Made by a program: the position numbers and the translations under genes | In this document: positions 1 to 7,881 of the stretch, piece by piece | Layout of the letters: each line of letters starts with the position of its first letter | Position numbering within the stretch: the first letter of the stretch is position 1 | Assembly (NCBI GenBank): GCA_001953115.1 | Contig: LSSL01007741.1 | Coordinates: 1 to 11,549 of the forward strand | Source of the DNA: Smittium mucronatum | Lineage: Eukaryota > Kickxellomycota > Harpellomycetes > Harpellales > Legeriomycetaceae | Direction of reading: 5' to 3' | Length of the DNA stretch: 11,549 nt | Notes under the pieces: model-generated | What the model was told of the DNA's origin: nothing | Seen by the model: the letters and a program-made list of their open reading frames with translations, nothing else | The model's database searches: none

Positions 1-252
1 CACTTTTATCTATTGGGCTCTTAAATTACCAGATTTATTATTTATTTATTTTTAAAAGAAAAATCCAATAATGAAATACACGGTTTTGGTGGCGCAAAAA
101 ATTAATATTTATTATTATTAATTTTTTTAAAAAATAAAATAAAAATAAAAATATCAACATCCTATTATTAATCGCAGATTTAGATTTACTTTTTATCAGC
201 ATTTAATTATTTATTATGACCCTTTAATTCCAAAAGTCTTTAAACTCGAAAA

Positions 253-393
253 ATGAGCACCACCCCTTTCAACTACCCTTACTATATACAATATTTATAT
301 ATCAACTTTTGCAGCAAAACGGGTACTAAGACCGAAAAATTAATATATTTGTATCAAACAAGCGCTCCCCCCCTAACCCCCTACAAATTATAA
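253..393 (+). other. Short C-rich open frame, 46 codons (possible exon or chance)
   Basis: An ATG at 253 opens 46 codons ending in TAA at 391-393. The patch is richer in C than its surroundings, with C-ending codons such as AGC ACC ACC near the start and CCC CCC CTA ACC CCC near the end, and it encodes MSTTPFNYPYYIQ at the N-terminus. An in-frame TAA at 241 lies just upstream, so the frame does not extend left. The next frame (394-621) is in the same phase and is separated only by the TAA. No domain, signal peptide or family is recognised. About twenty stop-free runs this long are expected by chance in the window, so the call rests only on composition. Confidence 0.15.
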
Positions 394-621
394 ATTGCTA
401 CAGTGTTTCGAAATGGAAATAAATTGAAAGCTCTAATCGCTCATTATTACCTATCAACACGAAAAAAAACGCCCAAAAACTTAATTTATAAAAGCCCTTT
501 ACTATCCCATCGATTATTATTATCTATATATGTATGTGTGTGTGTATGTATTTGTTTATATTTAGACTTATTCTCTTTTGGTTATAAGGATATGGAATAT
601 ATTAGATTATCAGGAAAATAA
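394..621 (+). other. Open frame of 75 codons running through a TG/TA microsatellite; probably not a gene
   Basis: The frame is free of stops from 394 to 618 and ends in TAA at 619-621. The only early start is a GTG at 403, and there is no ribosome-binding-type sequence near it. The middle of the translation (IYVCVCVCICLY) is produced by the TG/TA repeat at 525-550, as expected of a fortuitous frame. The first third (GNKLKALIAHYYLSTRKK) has a more ordinary composition and lies in a C-richer patch. The frame is the same as that of the 46-codon ORF upstream. It could be one decayed coding stretch broken by a single TAA, but chance is equally good. No homologue is recognised. Confidence 0.15.
525..550. 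repeat. TG/TA microsatellite
   Basis: Alternating pyrimidine-purine tract: TATATA followed by TG units with two interspersed TA units. It is the source of the CVCVC peptide in the overlapping open frame. Such repeats are length-variable and typical of eukaryotic non-coding DNA. Confidence 0.85.
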
Positions 622-627
622 ATCAAA

Positions 628-631
<4 letters not shown>

Positions 632-665
<34 letters not shown>
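632..665. repeat. (TA)17 microsatellite
   Basis: Thirty-four nucleotides of uninterrupted TA alternation, the longest perfect simple repeat in the window. It begins about ten bases after the TAA that closes the 394-621 frame. It is self-complementary and can form a hairpin or cruciform, and its length is likely to be polymorphic. Confidence 0.95.
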
Positions 666-666
<1 letters not shown>

Positions 667-734
667 CAATAGAGCCACTAACTCTTCTTTTGAAATAAAT
701 TATTTTTAAATATAATCTTTTTTAAAAAACATGT

Positions 735-905
735 ATGATAATATGTGCCACTAAACCACCACAATTTATTTATAATCCTTTTTTTGTAGTTAAAATCTTT
801 TTTTTATCCTTTAAATATCACACTTTAGCTTTATTGTTCAAGGATATATATAATGTAAATGGTAATGGTAATGGAGCTTTAGTTGATATGGATATTTTTT
901 CATAG
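735..905 (+). other. Open frame, 56 codons from ATG; chance-level
   Basis: The frame is open from 726 to 902 with an ATG at 735 and a TAG at 903-905. The peptide begins MIICATKPPQFIYNPFFVV, continues through a phenylalanine-rich hydrophobic stretch, and ends with an asparagine-glycine repeat (NVNGNGNG) from the AATGGT tandem repeat, then ALVDMDIFS. It is not in the same frame as the open frames upstream of the (TA)17 tract. Several runs of this length are expected by chance. No family is recognised. Confidence 0.1.
858..874. repeat. AATGGT hexamer repeat, nearly 3 copies
   Basis: Seventeen bases of AATGGT in tandem, the last unit lacking its final T. In one forward frame it reads Asn-Gly repeated, which explains the NGNGNG in the overlapping open frame. 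Confidence 0.8.
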
Positions 906-1767
906 ATATATTATTCAATTTGTCGTTTTTTTTACAATTGAAATGATAAATTATTAAATTTTGGTTGAGTCAGTATATTGGTGAATTTTTTCGACGAAAA
1001 AATTGGATGTGAACCATAGAAATTAATTATTTAGCGATAAATTTTCATCAATTATCGGAAATTAATAAATTTTGTTTTAAAAAAATAATATGAATAATGA
1101 AATATAAGAATTAAGTTCATTGCGTATCATTAAATTTTTCACAAGACTGTTTTCAAAAAGAAACCTATTTTTCGATGTGTAAGATCTTGATCGAAAATCA
1201 AGTAATCGGTGATAATTCATTAATAAAAATGTCTAATTATGCTATATTAGCCTCACGTTTTTTTACTGTATCGACAATGAAAATTTATGAAAAAAAAAAA
1301 TTGAACCAATTATTCGAATTTAAAGTTTTTTTTATGATTATGTTCATTTTTTAAAAAGAAAAAAATTAAATTAAATTGAGGTTGCGAATGATTTTATAAT
1401 TTTATAGATACGATAAATTATTTTTCTATTTGATGGAATGTTTAAAAAATTCAAGTTCGATTTAATTGGTATATATTTTTTCTTTTTTCATGATAATTTT
1501 AAATCAGTTTAAAATTTCTTGGTTATAATTTAATATCGCTATTAAATTACAGTAAAAAAAGTTTTTTTAGAGCCAATTAGAATTTAAAAATGGTAAATTA
1601 GTGATATTAATGTGCTTTCTTATGTATCTATATTAAAAAAAATATTACTTTTTGATTATTTTTTGGTTATTTTTTTTTTGTTCTAGGGTTTTTTTTTGAA
1701 TTTTTCATTTATAAGCCAATTTTTCAAAACATGTTGATATCTATGAAAATATTGACTAAAATAATAA
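906..1767. other. Non-coding AT-rich stretch
   Basis: No open frame worth listing was found. Apart from the palindrome at 984-1004 and a short inverted repeat at 1186-1202 (CTTGAT / ATCAAG, 5-nt loop), it holds only A/T runs. A slightly G+C-richer patch covers roughly 961-1020 and 1141-1210. The T-rich stretch ending in TTCTAG near 1686 resembles a splice acceptor, but nothing coding follows it. Confidence 0.6.
984..1004. repeat. Perfect 21-bp palindrome (10-bp arms, 1-nt centre)
   Basis: The left arm AATTTTTTCG (984-993) is exactly complementary to the right arm CGAAAAAATT (995-1004) around a single A at 994. The core CGACG supplies the only G+C pairs. It could be a binding site for a dimeric protein or a cruciform. 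A rough count gives about 0.2 such 10-bp arm palindromes expected by chance for this loop size, so it is suggestive only. Confidence 0.8.
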
Positions 1768-1869
1768 AACTTTATTTCATTATTTACTTTTATATTATTA
1801 TGGGGAGCATGTCCTTGGGTTTTATGGCTTTTAGCATTTGTTTTTTTATTCATATTAGACTTTTTCTAA
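1768..1869 (+). other. Hydrophobic, Trp-rich open frame of 33 codons (possible exon relic)
   Basis: Between a TAA at 1765-1767 and a TAA at 1867-1869 this frame reads as an almost uninterrupted hydrophobic segment including WGACPWVLWLLAFVFLFILD. It would be a membrane span if translated. Three TGG codons fall within 27 bases, which is unusual for 80% A+T DNA. The local G+C is about a third over 1801-1845. There is no ATG in the run and no convincing splice acceptor just upstream. T-rich DNA yields hydrophobic peptides by default, so coding is unproven and no family is recognised. Confidence 0.12.
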
Positions 1870-2688
1870 TATTTTTCAAACATTTTAATTATATCATTTA
1901 TATATAGCTTAAAATATTATCATACATACTATAAAAATCATTTTCTTACATATTTTTAAATTTTTATACTATAAAATACTGTAATTTATTGTACCGCATT
2001 ATTGTTTTGCTTTGTTTTTTATATATATTGATAGTCAATGACTGTAATTTAAATATCATAAACACTGTGATCTAAACTTAAAGATTATATCGATTGTGTT
2101 GAATTCCTCATATATTCAATCGAAAGTATTAAAAAATCCAATAGATTTTTAACTAAAATAAGTATTGAAAAATAAAAAAGTAAAAAAAGTTAAGACTTTC
2201 TATAGAAATGATTAGCATAATATACATAAACTATTTAATATAACAGAGGTCAATTTCGGGTATTAATTTATAGATAAACTATTTGAAAATCATTGGATGA
2301 TGTTTTTTTTTGGAGATTATATATATATTGATTATATTTTATAAAGACTTTATTTATGAAAAATTTTCAAATATTATCCCGTTTTAACTATAAACCTCGC
2401 AGAAAATTTTAGCGTTTTTTTAAATTGATGATCAAATTCAAAATAATTAAAGGATATATATATAAATTTAATTTTAAGATAAAAAGAGGGAATTTTTTTC
2501 AAGTAGCCATGAAATAAAATTAAATAATATTTTTCAAGTGGTCAATCATTTTGGTAGCTTCAAATTTCATATCAAATTTAGAAAAATAAAAATATGGGTT
2601 ATTAAATAAACTCTACTCATATTTTTTTACCTTTTAAATGAACAGAAATTAGTCCAATATATAATCAAAAAAAACTTTTTTTTTTTAA
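1870..2688. other. Non-coding AT-rich stretch
   Basis: No gene-like feature seen. It contains scattered A/T runs and a weak direct repeat TTTTTCAAGT at 2495-2504 and 2530-2539. A long T run (2675-2686) precedes the next G+C-richer patch. Confidence 0.6.
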
Positions 2689-2787
2689 AAAATCACAAAT
2701 TTACTTGTGTTTTCTGGAAGTGATATTTTTTTACACCCCCAAGATCCCTTCAAAAAAATGTGGCGATTTAGAAATCCTGTAGCATAA
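2689..2787 (+). other. Exon-like open frame, 32 codons
   Basis: The frame is open from 2689 after a TAA at 2686-2688 to a TAA at 2785-2787. About a third of 2701-2780 is G+C, against under a fifth on either side. The peptide, including NLLVFSGSDIFLHPQDPFKK followed by MWRFRNPVA, has a mixed composition with Trp, Pro, His, Asp and Arg that is less typical of random AT-rich translation. An in-frame ATG lies at 2758-2760. It could be a small exon or a gene relic. There is no obvious splice acceptor immediately upstream, only the T run, and no family is recognised. Confidence 0.15.
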
Positions 2788-3230
2788 TTCTTTGAAAAAT
2801 CAATTTTTTTAAAAAATATGTATATGCAAATTAAATATTTGTATTCATTTATTCGTAATAATTATATGTGTAAACACATAAATTTATTTTAATATATCAC
2901 GTTTTTTTATAATATATAATTTCCCTATGCAACTGATATGTTTTTAATATATTTGATAGTAGAGGCAAGTCGATTTAATCTTTAAAGTTTATTTATGAAT
3001 AATATCCATTTTATCGGGATTTATTTTTTCTGTATAATACTTGGGTTTGTGACATATATATATATTAATTCACAAAATGATTATAAATTGATCAGGATAT
3101 TTAATGAAAATATTTATAATATTTATTAATCTTGTAGATTTTCTGAATTTTTCTATGATATATGTAAAAAATTCAAAAATATTAAATCTTATTTATTCTT
3201 TTCAAAAAATGTAAAAAAATAAATGAATAA
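2788..3230. other. Non-coding AT-rich stretch
   Basis: Nothing gene-like seen. There is a short (AT)6 at 3054-3065 and otherwise A/T runs. Confidence 0.6.
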
Positions 3231-3236
3231 ATGAAT
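3221..3236. repeat. AAATGAAT tandem pair
   Basis: The octamer AAATGAAT occurs twice head to tail. The upstream ATTTATTC at 3191-3198 is complementary to GAATAAAT at 3225-3232, so a long-loop hairpin is possible. The second unit supplies the ATG of the 3231-3389 frame. Confidence 0.7.
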
Positions 3237-3389
3237 AAAAAATCACATTTCCCTAATTTTAGTTCTAATATTTTTTTTTCCGAAATAGATTGTTTCAATG
3301 TATCCAATGATGAATTTATAAAGAATATAATGGAAACTTTCTTTCGGAATGTGATTGCACAAAATTACATGAGATATTTTAAAAATTAG
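3231..3389 (+). other. Open frame from ATG, 52 codons (small ORF or exon candidate)
   Basis: An ATG at 3231 directly follows a TAA at 3228-3230 and opens 52 codons to a TAG at 3387-3389. The N-terminal third is low in information (MNKKSHFPNFSSNIFF). The rest has acidic and polar residues, including EIDCFNVSNDEFIKNIMETF then FRNVIAQNYMRYFKN, and is G+C-richer (about 27% over 3282-3370) than its flanks. This is the best ATG-to-stop small ORF by composition. No domain is recognised, and runs of this length are expected by chance several times in the window. Confidence 0.15.
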
Positions 3390-4340
3390 AACCAAAAATC
3401 AAAATTTCATAGGAAGATATAGTTTTATCACGGTTTTTAAAAAAATATTAAAATTTTCTATATTAATTGATTGAGAAAGTAAAAGTTTGATAAATTTCAC
3501 AAATTGAGTGAAGGAATAAAATTTGGGGAAAAAAAAATTAAAGATCGTTATAAGTAAAATATAAGTGTAAAAATCTTTTTAGGAAAAATATATTAAATAT
3601 TTTCAGTTCATATAACTTGTAAATGGTATTGATATATAAGTACTTGTGATCCTTTTTTCGTATATTTGCTCTCTAAATGATTGTGATAAAAAAATTCGGA
3701 GCATATTATTGGAATTAATTAGAAGTTTAGTATCTGATAAAAGTAATCTGATATTTTATAATATAAATAAAAGAATAAACAACCAATAAAGCTTTTTTTA
3801 TACTATAGAATATGTGATTAAAATATAATTTTTGTCTGTGCTAGATTTTCAATATAAATATTTCTAATTTCCACTAAAATAAAACCATTTTTTTCTATTT
3901 AATATTATTATAGGATATAAATTGAATGTTATTTTATTATATATTACTTATAAATCATTAAATTTTTATTTTCTATTAAGCAGTTTTTATCCTCAATAAT
4001 TTTTTTATTATCCCCCATATTGATAGTATATACGAATCAAAATCTTATAATTAGACTCTGGTTTTTAAATATTATTCGCTTAATAAAAGTTTTTGGAATA
4101 CAATAAACCTTTAAAATAACCAATAATTAAGTTTTTAATATATCCAAATTCCAACTCTATCGAAAAAATGATGCCTTTTTTCTTGAATTTTCCCGAAACA
4201 AAAGGTACTTTTTTATTTTATAAATTATGCAATTAAATTTTTTACCCAAAAAAAATTAATTCAAAACCATTTATTTCACAAGCAAAAAAAACATCAAATA
4301 CACCTAGAAAACACGGCAATTTACATTGTATACAATTTAG
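3390..4340. other. Non-coding AT-rich stretch
   Basis: No gene-like feature. Somewhat C-richer short patches at 4141-4200 and 4261-4320 have no notable open frame that I followed. The rest is A/T-run DNA. Confidence 0.6.
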
Positions 4341-4622
4341 TCAAAAATGGGAATCTTTGTGCAAATTTAATAAAATTTTACACACACACACACACATATA
4401 TATATATATTAAAATTTTATAGATATCGTAAAATGAAAATATTAGTACACCTTGCTGAAAAATGATCGTATAATAATGGCTAAGAATAAAACTAATTGGT
4501 GAAAGTGCTGATTTATAATATTTATCATGTTTAAAATAGGGTGAGAAAAATATATTAATAAAAATAATTGATACACAAGAAATATGCTTTTTGAGTTTAT
4601 TGCAAGTAGATGTGTTAAACAT
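4341..4622 (-). other. 93-codon minus-strand open frame through a CA/TA repeat; probably not a gene
   Basis: This is the longest ATG-to-stop frame in the window, from ATG at 4622 to TGA ending at 4341. It crosses the (CA)8(TA)6 microsatellite, which reads IYIYMCVCVC. The rest is dominated by Ile, Phe, Tyr, Ser, Lys and Asn, the default output of random AT-rich DNA, with no charged clusters or conserved-looking motif. Its G+C is no higher than that of the flanks, unlike the exon-like patches elsewhere. About two stop-free runs of 70 or more codons are expected by chance. I judge it fortuitous. Confidence 0.12.
4370..4420. repeat. (CA)8(TA)6 composite microsatellite with inverted 11-bp flanks
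   Basis: The block CA x8 (4381-4396) followed by TA x6 (4397-4408) is bracketed by ATAAAATTTTA at 4370-4380 and its reverse complement TAAAATTTTAT at 4410-4420. The shared core TAAAATTTTA is itself palindromic, so the flanks are both direct and inverted copies. Confidence 0.85.
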
Positions 4623-5224
4623 GTGGATGTGATTCTTCTGTGGGTGTTTTATATTTTTTTTAGAGATTTAGAGATTGTTTTGTTACAAAGCTTATTTTGA
4701 TTGAATAAAATAACTGACGATGTATTAGTATCAAATAAAAGCTCTTTTTTTATTTTAAGAAAATAATTGAAATAAAAATAAAAAAAATTCGTAAAAATTT
4801 AAAATGAATTCATTTAAAGCCTAGTTATTGAATCGATTTAAAAAAAGTTTCTTATAAAATTTTACCATTTGACGGATAATGTAAAAAAATAAATTTCATA
4901 TCCATATCCATATTGATAGACCCTTAATTATTATTGGATACCAGTATTATAGAACTGTATAATATATATATATTAAATATTAACCCGACAATAGTAAGTA
5001 TACAGCATATAAATCCAATGGTTGTATATAGCATGAAAAAAAATATATATCATTTTTTAGATATATATCAAAGCTGTAATAGAATTTTCATTAATTAAGA
5101 ATATTATAGCATATTTACCTATATACAAAAAAAAATCAAAACGCACGTATTTTTTTAATGATAGTATTAAAATGTTTTTATTATCATATTTAATAGAAAA
5201 AATTATTTTTTAACTATTGGAATA
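4623..5224. other. Non-coding AT-rich stretch
   Basis: No gene-like frame followed. It contains a hexamer repeat at 4897-4914, an inverted repeat TATTATA / TATAATA at 4945-4951 and 4958-4964 with a 6-nt loop, and a consensus-like splice donor GTAAGTAT near 4994 without a visible exon upstream. Confidence 0.6.
4897..4914. repeat. CATATC hexamer repeat, 3 copies
   Basis: CATATC CATATC CATATT in tandem, with one mismatch in the last unit. Confidence 0.75.
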
Positions 5225-5263
5225 TTTTATTAGATAATGTTTTGCTAATGTTATCCAATAAAA
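5225..5263. repeat. 39-nt imperfect inverted repeat (long hairpin)
   Basis: The left arm TTTTATT (5225-5231) pairs with AATAAAA (5257-5263). After one A-C mismatch, GATAATGTT (5233-5241) pairs with TAATGTTATC-type sequence (5247-5255) over nine pairs, two of them G-T wobbles. A 5-nt loop lies at 5242-5246. That is 16 of 17 positions paired as RNA. The hairpin ends right at the boundary of the G+C-rich patch beginning at 5264. Confidence 0.7.
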
Positions 5264-5368
5264 GCGTCCGAAAAATTGAATCAGAATCACATTGAGGTCA
5301 AATCTACCAGAAAAATATCACATCTAAGCGAGGATAATATCCAAATAAAACACGTATATATATACTAA
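5249..5368 (+). other. Exon-like open frame, 39 codons in a G+C-rich patch
   Basis: The frame is open from 5249, after a TAA at 5246-5248, to a TAA at 5366-5368. The section 5264-5341 is about 37% G+C, roughly twice the window average. The translation is hydrophilic with few hydrophobic runs, for example SEKLNQNHIEVKSTRKISHL followed by SEDNIQIKHVYIY. An AG lies at 5263-5264 and a GTATAT at 5354, so an exon of about 89 nt (5265-5353) can be drawn. The acceptor context has no pyrimidine tract, which weakens this. No start codon, no recognised family. Confidence 0.18.
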
Positions 5369-5643
5369 ATATATTACATTTTCTGCATTAATGTGTCTTT
5401 TTATCATATATTTGTTATAATAACTATTTTTATACCATCATTTGGATATTATAATTGATAAAAATGATATGATATTAAGTTATTTAACCTTAAATTAAAA
5501 TTGAAAAAATAAATAATATAAATAAATCCGTCATTCAATTTTTAATTAATAATATCTATTATTAGGTACTTTCAATTAAATCTGGATAAATTAAATATTT
5601 TATAACTTGAAAATTTAATCCTTTCTTTTCAATCACTTAGTTT
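5369..5643. other. Non-coding AT-rich stretch
   Basis: A/T-rich sequence of about 15-20% G+C with no notable open frame or structured repeat. Confidence 0.6.
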
Positions 5644-5931
5644 TATCCGCAGCTAACATAGGTAAAAAATATGCGTAAAAAAAATAGTAAAAGTGATTTA
5701 AAAAAATATAAATTGTCAATTTTCTCATCACCAATAGATTTATCGTCCAGTCCAACAGTTGCATATCTAACATAAATTGCAGGAATATCTACATTTAATA
5801 TATAAAATATAATACGGATTAGATTAAAACTGGCTGAGTGACATGATAAACATGCTAATATATTAAGCCCAACATCTTCGAGAAAAAAAATTCTTTATAG
5901 TGTTGATTTCAACTATAAAAACTGTTTATAA
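5644..5931 (+). pseudogene. Possible decayed coding stretch with four internal stops
   Basis: One forward frame reads through 96 codons with only TAG (5659), TAA (5773), TAA (5803) and TGA (5839) before a terminal TAA at 5929. About nine stops would be expected. Segments include an ATG-started 34-codon piece (5671-5772) with IFSSPIDLSSSPTVAYLT, and a 29-codon piece (5842-5928) with HDKHANILSPTSSRKKILYS. The G+C of 5700-5880 is about 28%. This could be a gene relic eroded by C-to-T and G-to-A changes, or chance. The conserved frame across four stops is the only evidence, and no family is recognised. Confidence 0.13.
5894..5919. repeat. 8-bp inverted repeat, 10-nt loop
   Basis: TTTATAGT at 5894-5901 is complementary to ACTATAAA at 5912-5919. 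An alternative inner stem, TTGA / TCAA, exists within the loop. Confidence 0.7.
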
Positions 5932-5964
5932 TATGGTCAATAAAATATAGACTCACTTTGTATA

Positions 5965-5978
5965 ATATATATATATAT
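5965..5978. repeat. (AT)7 microsatellite
   Basis: Fourteen bases of perfect AT alternation. Confidence 0.9.
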
Positions 5979-6723
5979 CATGAATTTTATAAAAGAATCT
6001 GATAGACAATAAAACATCAAATTCTTGATAAATTATTAACTTATGTACATTTAGCGCAAAACAATTCAAAAATTTCAATCAACTTCTTTTATATATTTTC
6101 TCTGATATGGTTACTTTTCATTATAAAATTCGAGGTGCTCCAACTTATTACCTAAGTTATAGTATAATAAAAGCGATTTTAGTATTAAAATATCTTTCCA
6201 GATACATTACTTGAAAAAATAAAACATAAATATTTGTGGAAATTTAAACTTATTCATATAATTTATTGATAAATTCATAATTTTTTTATCAGGTTGAAGT
6301 TAAAATTCTTTATAGAACAAGTGTTTATTTTATTTTTAACGTTTATCCCTCTACCAAATATTAATAAAATCGATTGATTTATTTCAAATTTTCCATAAAT
6401 GTGATTAATTAGAGTAATATATCATAATATATTTCTTGGTGAGTTGTACTAGTTGATTTATTTTTTTCCGGAATACAAATGTTCTCTATACCTAAAAAAG
6501 TACATTTTATTAAAATTAAATTCCAATTTTGTAAAAAAAAAAAAAATTTCTTGAATTATGCAAAATTTAAAGGTTTTTTAAATCAAAAAGTGAACTATAC
6601 CAGTAATTAAATTTTCTTGTCAAATCCACTTATACTGCCATAAAAAAAAGTATAAAAACCTCTCCAAGGTCATGATGTTTTAAATGGTAACTATATTAAG
6701 AAGATTACGATAAATATATGGTT

Positions 6724-6741
6724 TATATATATATATATATA
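6724..6741. repeat. (TA)9 microsatellite
   Basis: Eighteen bases of perfect TA alternation. Confidence 0.9.
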
Positions 6742-7243
6742 CTATAATATAGCAAAAAAATTCTTTATAAAATTTTTTTGAGGTATTTTTTGTAAAATAA
6801 AATTAAGTACACTTAAATATATTTTTTTATAGATATTTCTGAAAAAACTCTAAAACATCACAAAATGTTTTGATGTACATTTTATATAAAAATTTACCTA
6901 AAAAAGAATCTGTAATCTCTAACTATTAATTATTTACAGGTAATATAGCAAATCATATTTTTACATTATATGCTATTTTCTTCCATTTATAATGAGTTTT
7001 ATGCTTTTTAATATTTTTTTATTCTTTAGAGTTATAAAAAATAGCTTTTAAAATAATATAAATAAAAAAAACAGATTCACCATACTTTTTATGAAATTAG
7101 ATATTAAATAAGGAGGTAAATTTTATAGGAGAAATAAAATATAAGGCTTGTAGAAAAATTAATTTAGCATTTAAAATAACATAATTATATATGCACGCGA
7201 ATATTATTTAATAGTGATTATTTTCATAATTTAAAATAATTAA

Positions 7244-7330
7244 AAAACCACAATTTTTTTTCTAAAGGATCTCTCCACACAATCAATTTTTAAATGGACA
7301 GGTATACGGTTAAAATGTTTTTTTTTTAAA
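7244..7330 (+). other. Open frame of 28 codons in a G+C-richer patch
   Basis: Between TAA codons at 7241-7243 and 7328-7330 the frame reads KTTIFFLKDLSTQSIFKWTG and then IRLKCFFF. The section 7265-7310 is about 37% G+C. There is no start codon. A CAG|GTATAC donor-like site lies at about 7298-7306, but in a different phase context. It is weak evidence for an exon. Confidence 0.1.
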
Positions 7331-7467
7331 AAATAATCATCGGGTAAAATTACAGTTTACAGAATTTAAGAATTCTAATATTTCCATAATTTTTGATTTT
7401 AAGATTTTTTATCCAAGATTTCTTAATAATTAGTTTAATTTTGGATAAATATTATTAAAATCTGATC

Positions 7468-7486
7468 TTATCAATATATTTGATAA
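7468..7486. repeat. 7-bp inverted repeat with 5-nt loop
   Basis: TTATCAA (7468-7474) and TTGATAA (7480-7486) flank TATAT. Beyond an asymmetric bulge, CTGATC (7462-7467) and GACCAG (7493-7498) pair with one mismatch and would extend the hairpin. Confidence 0.65.
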
Positions 7487-7857
7487 AAATTAGACCAGTT
7501 TCAGAAATAATAATCTTATACTCAAAATATGGAAAATATCAAATCATTTATCGTGAAAATTAAACATACTATGTAAAACCCTAAAAATGGTATTTCAATA
7601 CCTTTATATAAATAAAATGTGCTTATTTCTATCATAAAAATAAGCTTCCTGTAGATTTTGTTTCAATAATCACAAATTTTCATCTTTGATATTAATTTTT
7701 TAGATTTAATAATATAATTAAATAGATAAAATATATAGTATTATCTATTTATAATAAAAAAGATTTCATTTGAATATGAATATAAAATGAGGACTTTTTA
7801 TTTCCCTAACATATTATCCGAATTTTTTTTAATACGATAATTGGAATTAATTTAAGA

Positions 7858-7869
7858 TTTATCGATAAA
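7858..7869. repeat. Perfect 12-bp palindrome
   Basis: TTTATCGATAAA equals its own reverse complement. It lies 12 nt upstream of the larger palindrome at 7882-7906. Confidence 0.8.
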
Positions 7870-7881
7870 AATTATAATTTA

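Larger units (their letters stand above)
5932..7243. other. Non-coding AT-rich stretch with splice-acceptor-like sites
   Basis: No gene. Besides the (AT)7 and (TA)9 repeats it holds a T-rich acceptor-like TTTTTTTATCAG at 6281-6292, followed by 23 open codons beginning VEVKILYRTSVYF, and TTATTTACAGGTAATA near 6930-6945, which resembles both an acceptor and a donor. An 8-bp TTCCGGAA palindrome lies at 6466-6473. Overlapping short inverted repeats at 6852-6876 (AAAACAT/ATGTTTT and ACATCA/TGATGT) could fold alternatively. Confidence 0.55.

Noticed and set aside
403..621. 72-residue GTG-started ORF as a bacterial gene
   Set aside because: GTG start without a ribosome-binding site, a CVCVC run from a microsatellite, and a eukaryote-like context.
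1249..2909. TCACGTTTTTTTA found near 1253 and near 2898
   Set aside because: Mostly a T homopolymer, with no shared flanks.
4341..4622. 93-codon minus-strand frame as a protein gene
   Set aside because: It crosses a CA/TA microsatellite, has default AT-rich amino-acid content and no composition shift, and its length is within chance expectation.
6125..6145. ATTCGAGGTGCTCC as a possible tRNA T-loop or acceptor region
   Set aside because: No matching T-stem, anticodon arm or acceptor stem could be built around it.
5888..6769. AAATTCTTTATA present three times (5888, 6303, 6758), same strand
   Set aside because: At this base composition several triplicated 12-mers are expected by chance, and the copies share no longer flanks.
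7111..7120. AGGAGG Shine-Dalgarno-like site
   Set aside because: No ATG, GTG or TTG at a suitable distance with an open frame after it.
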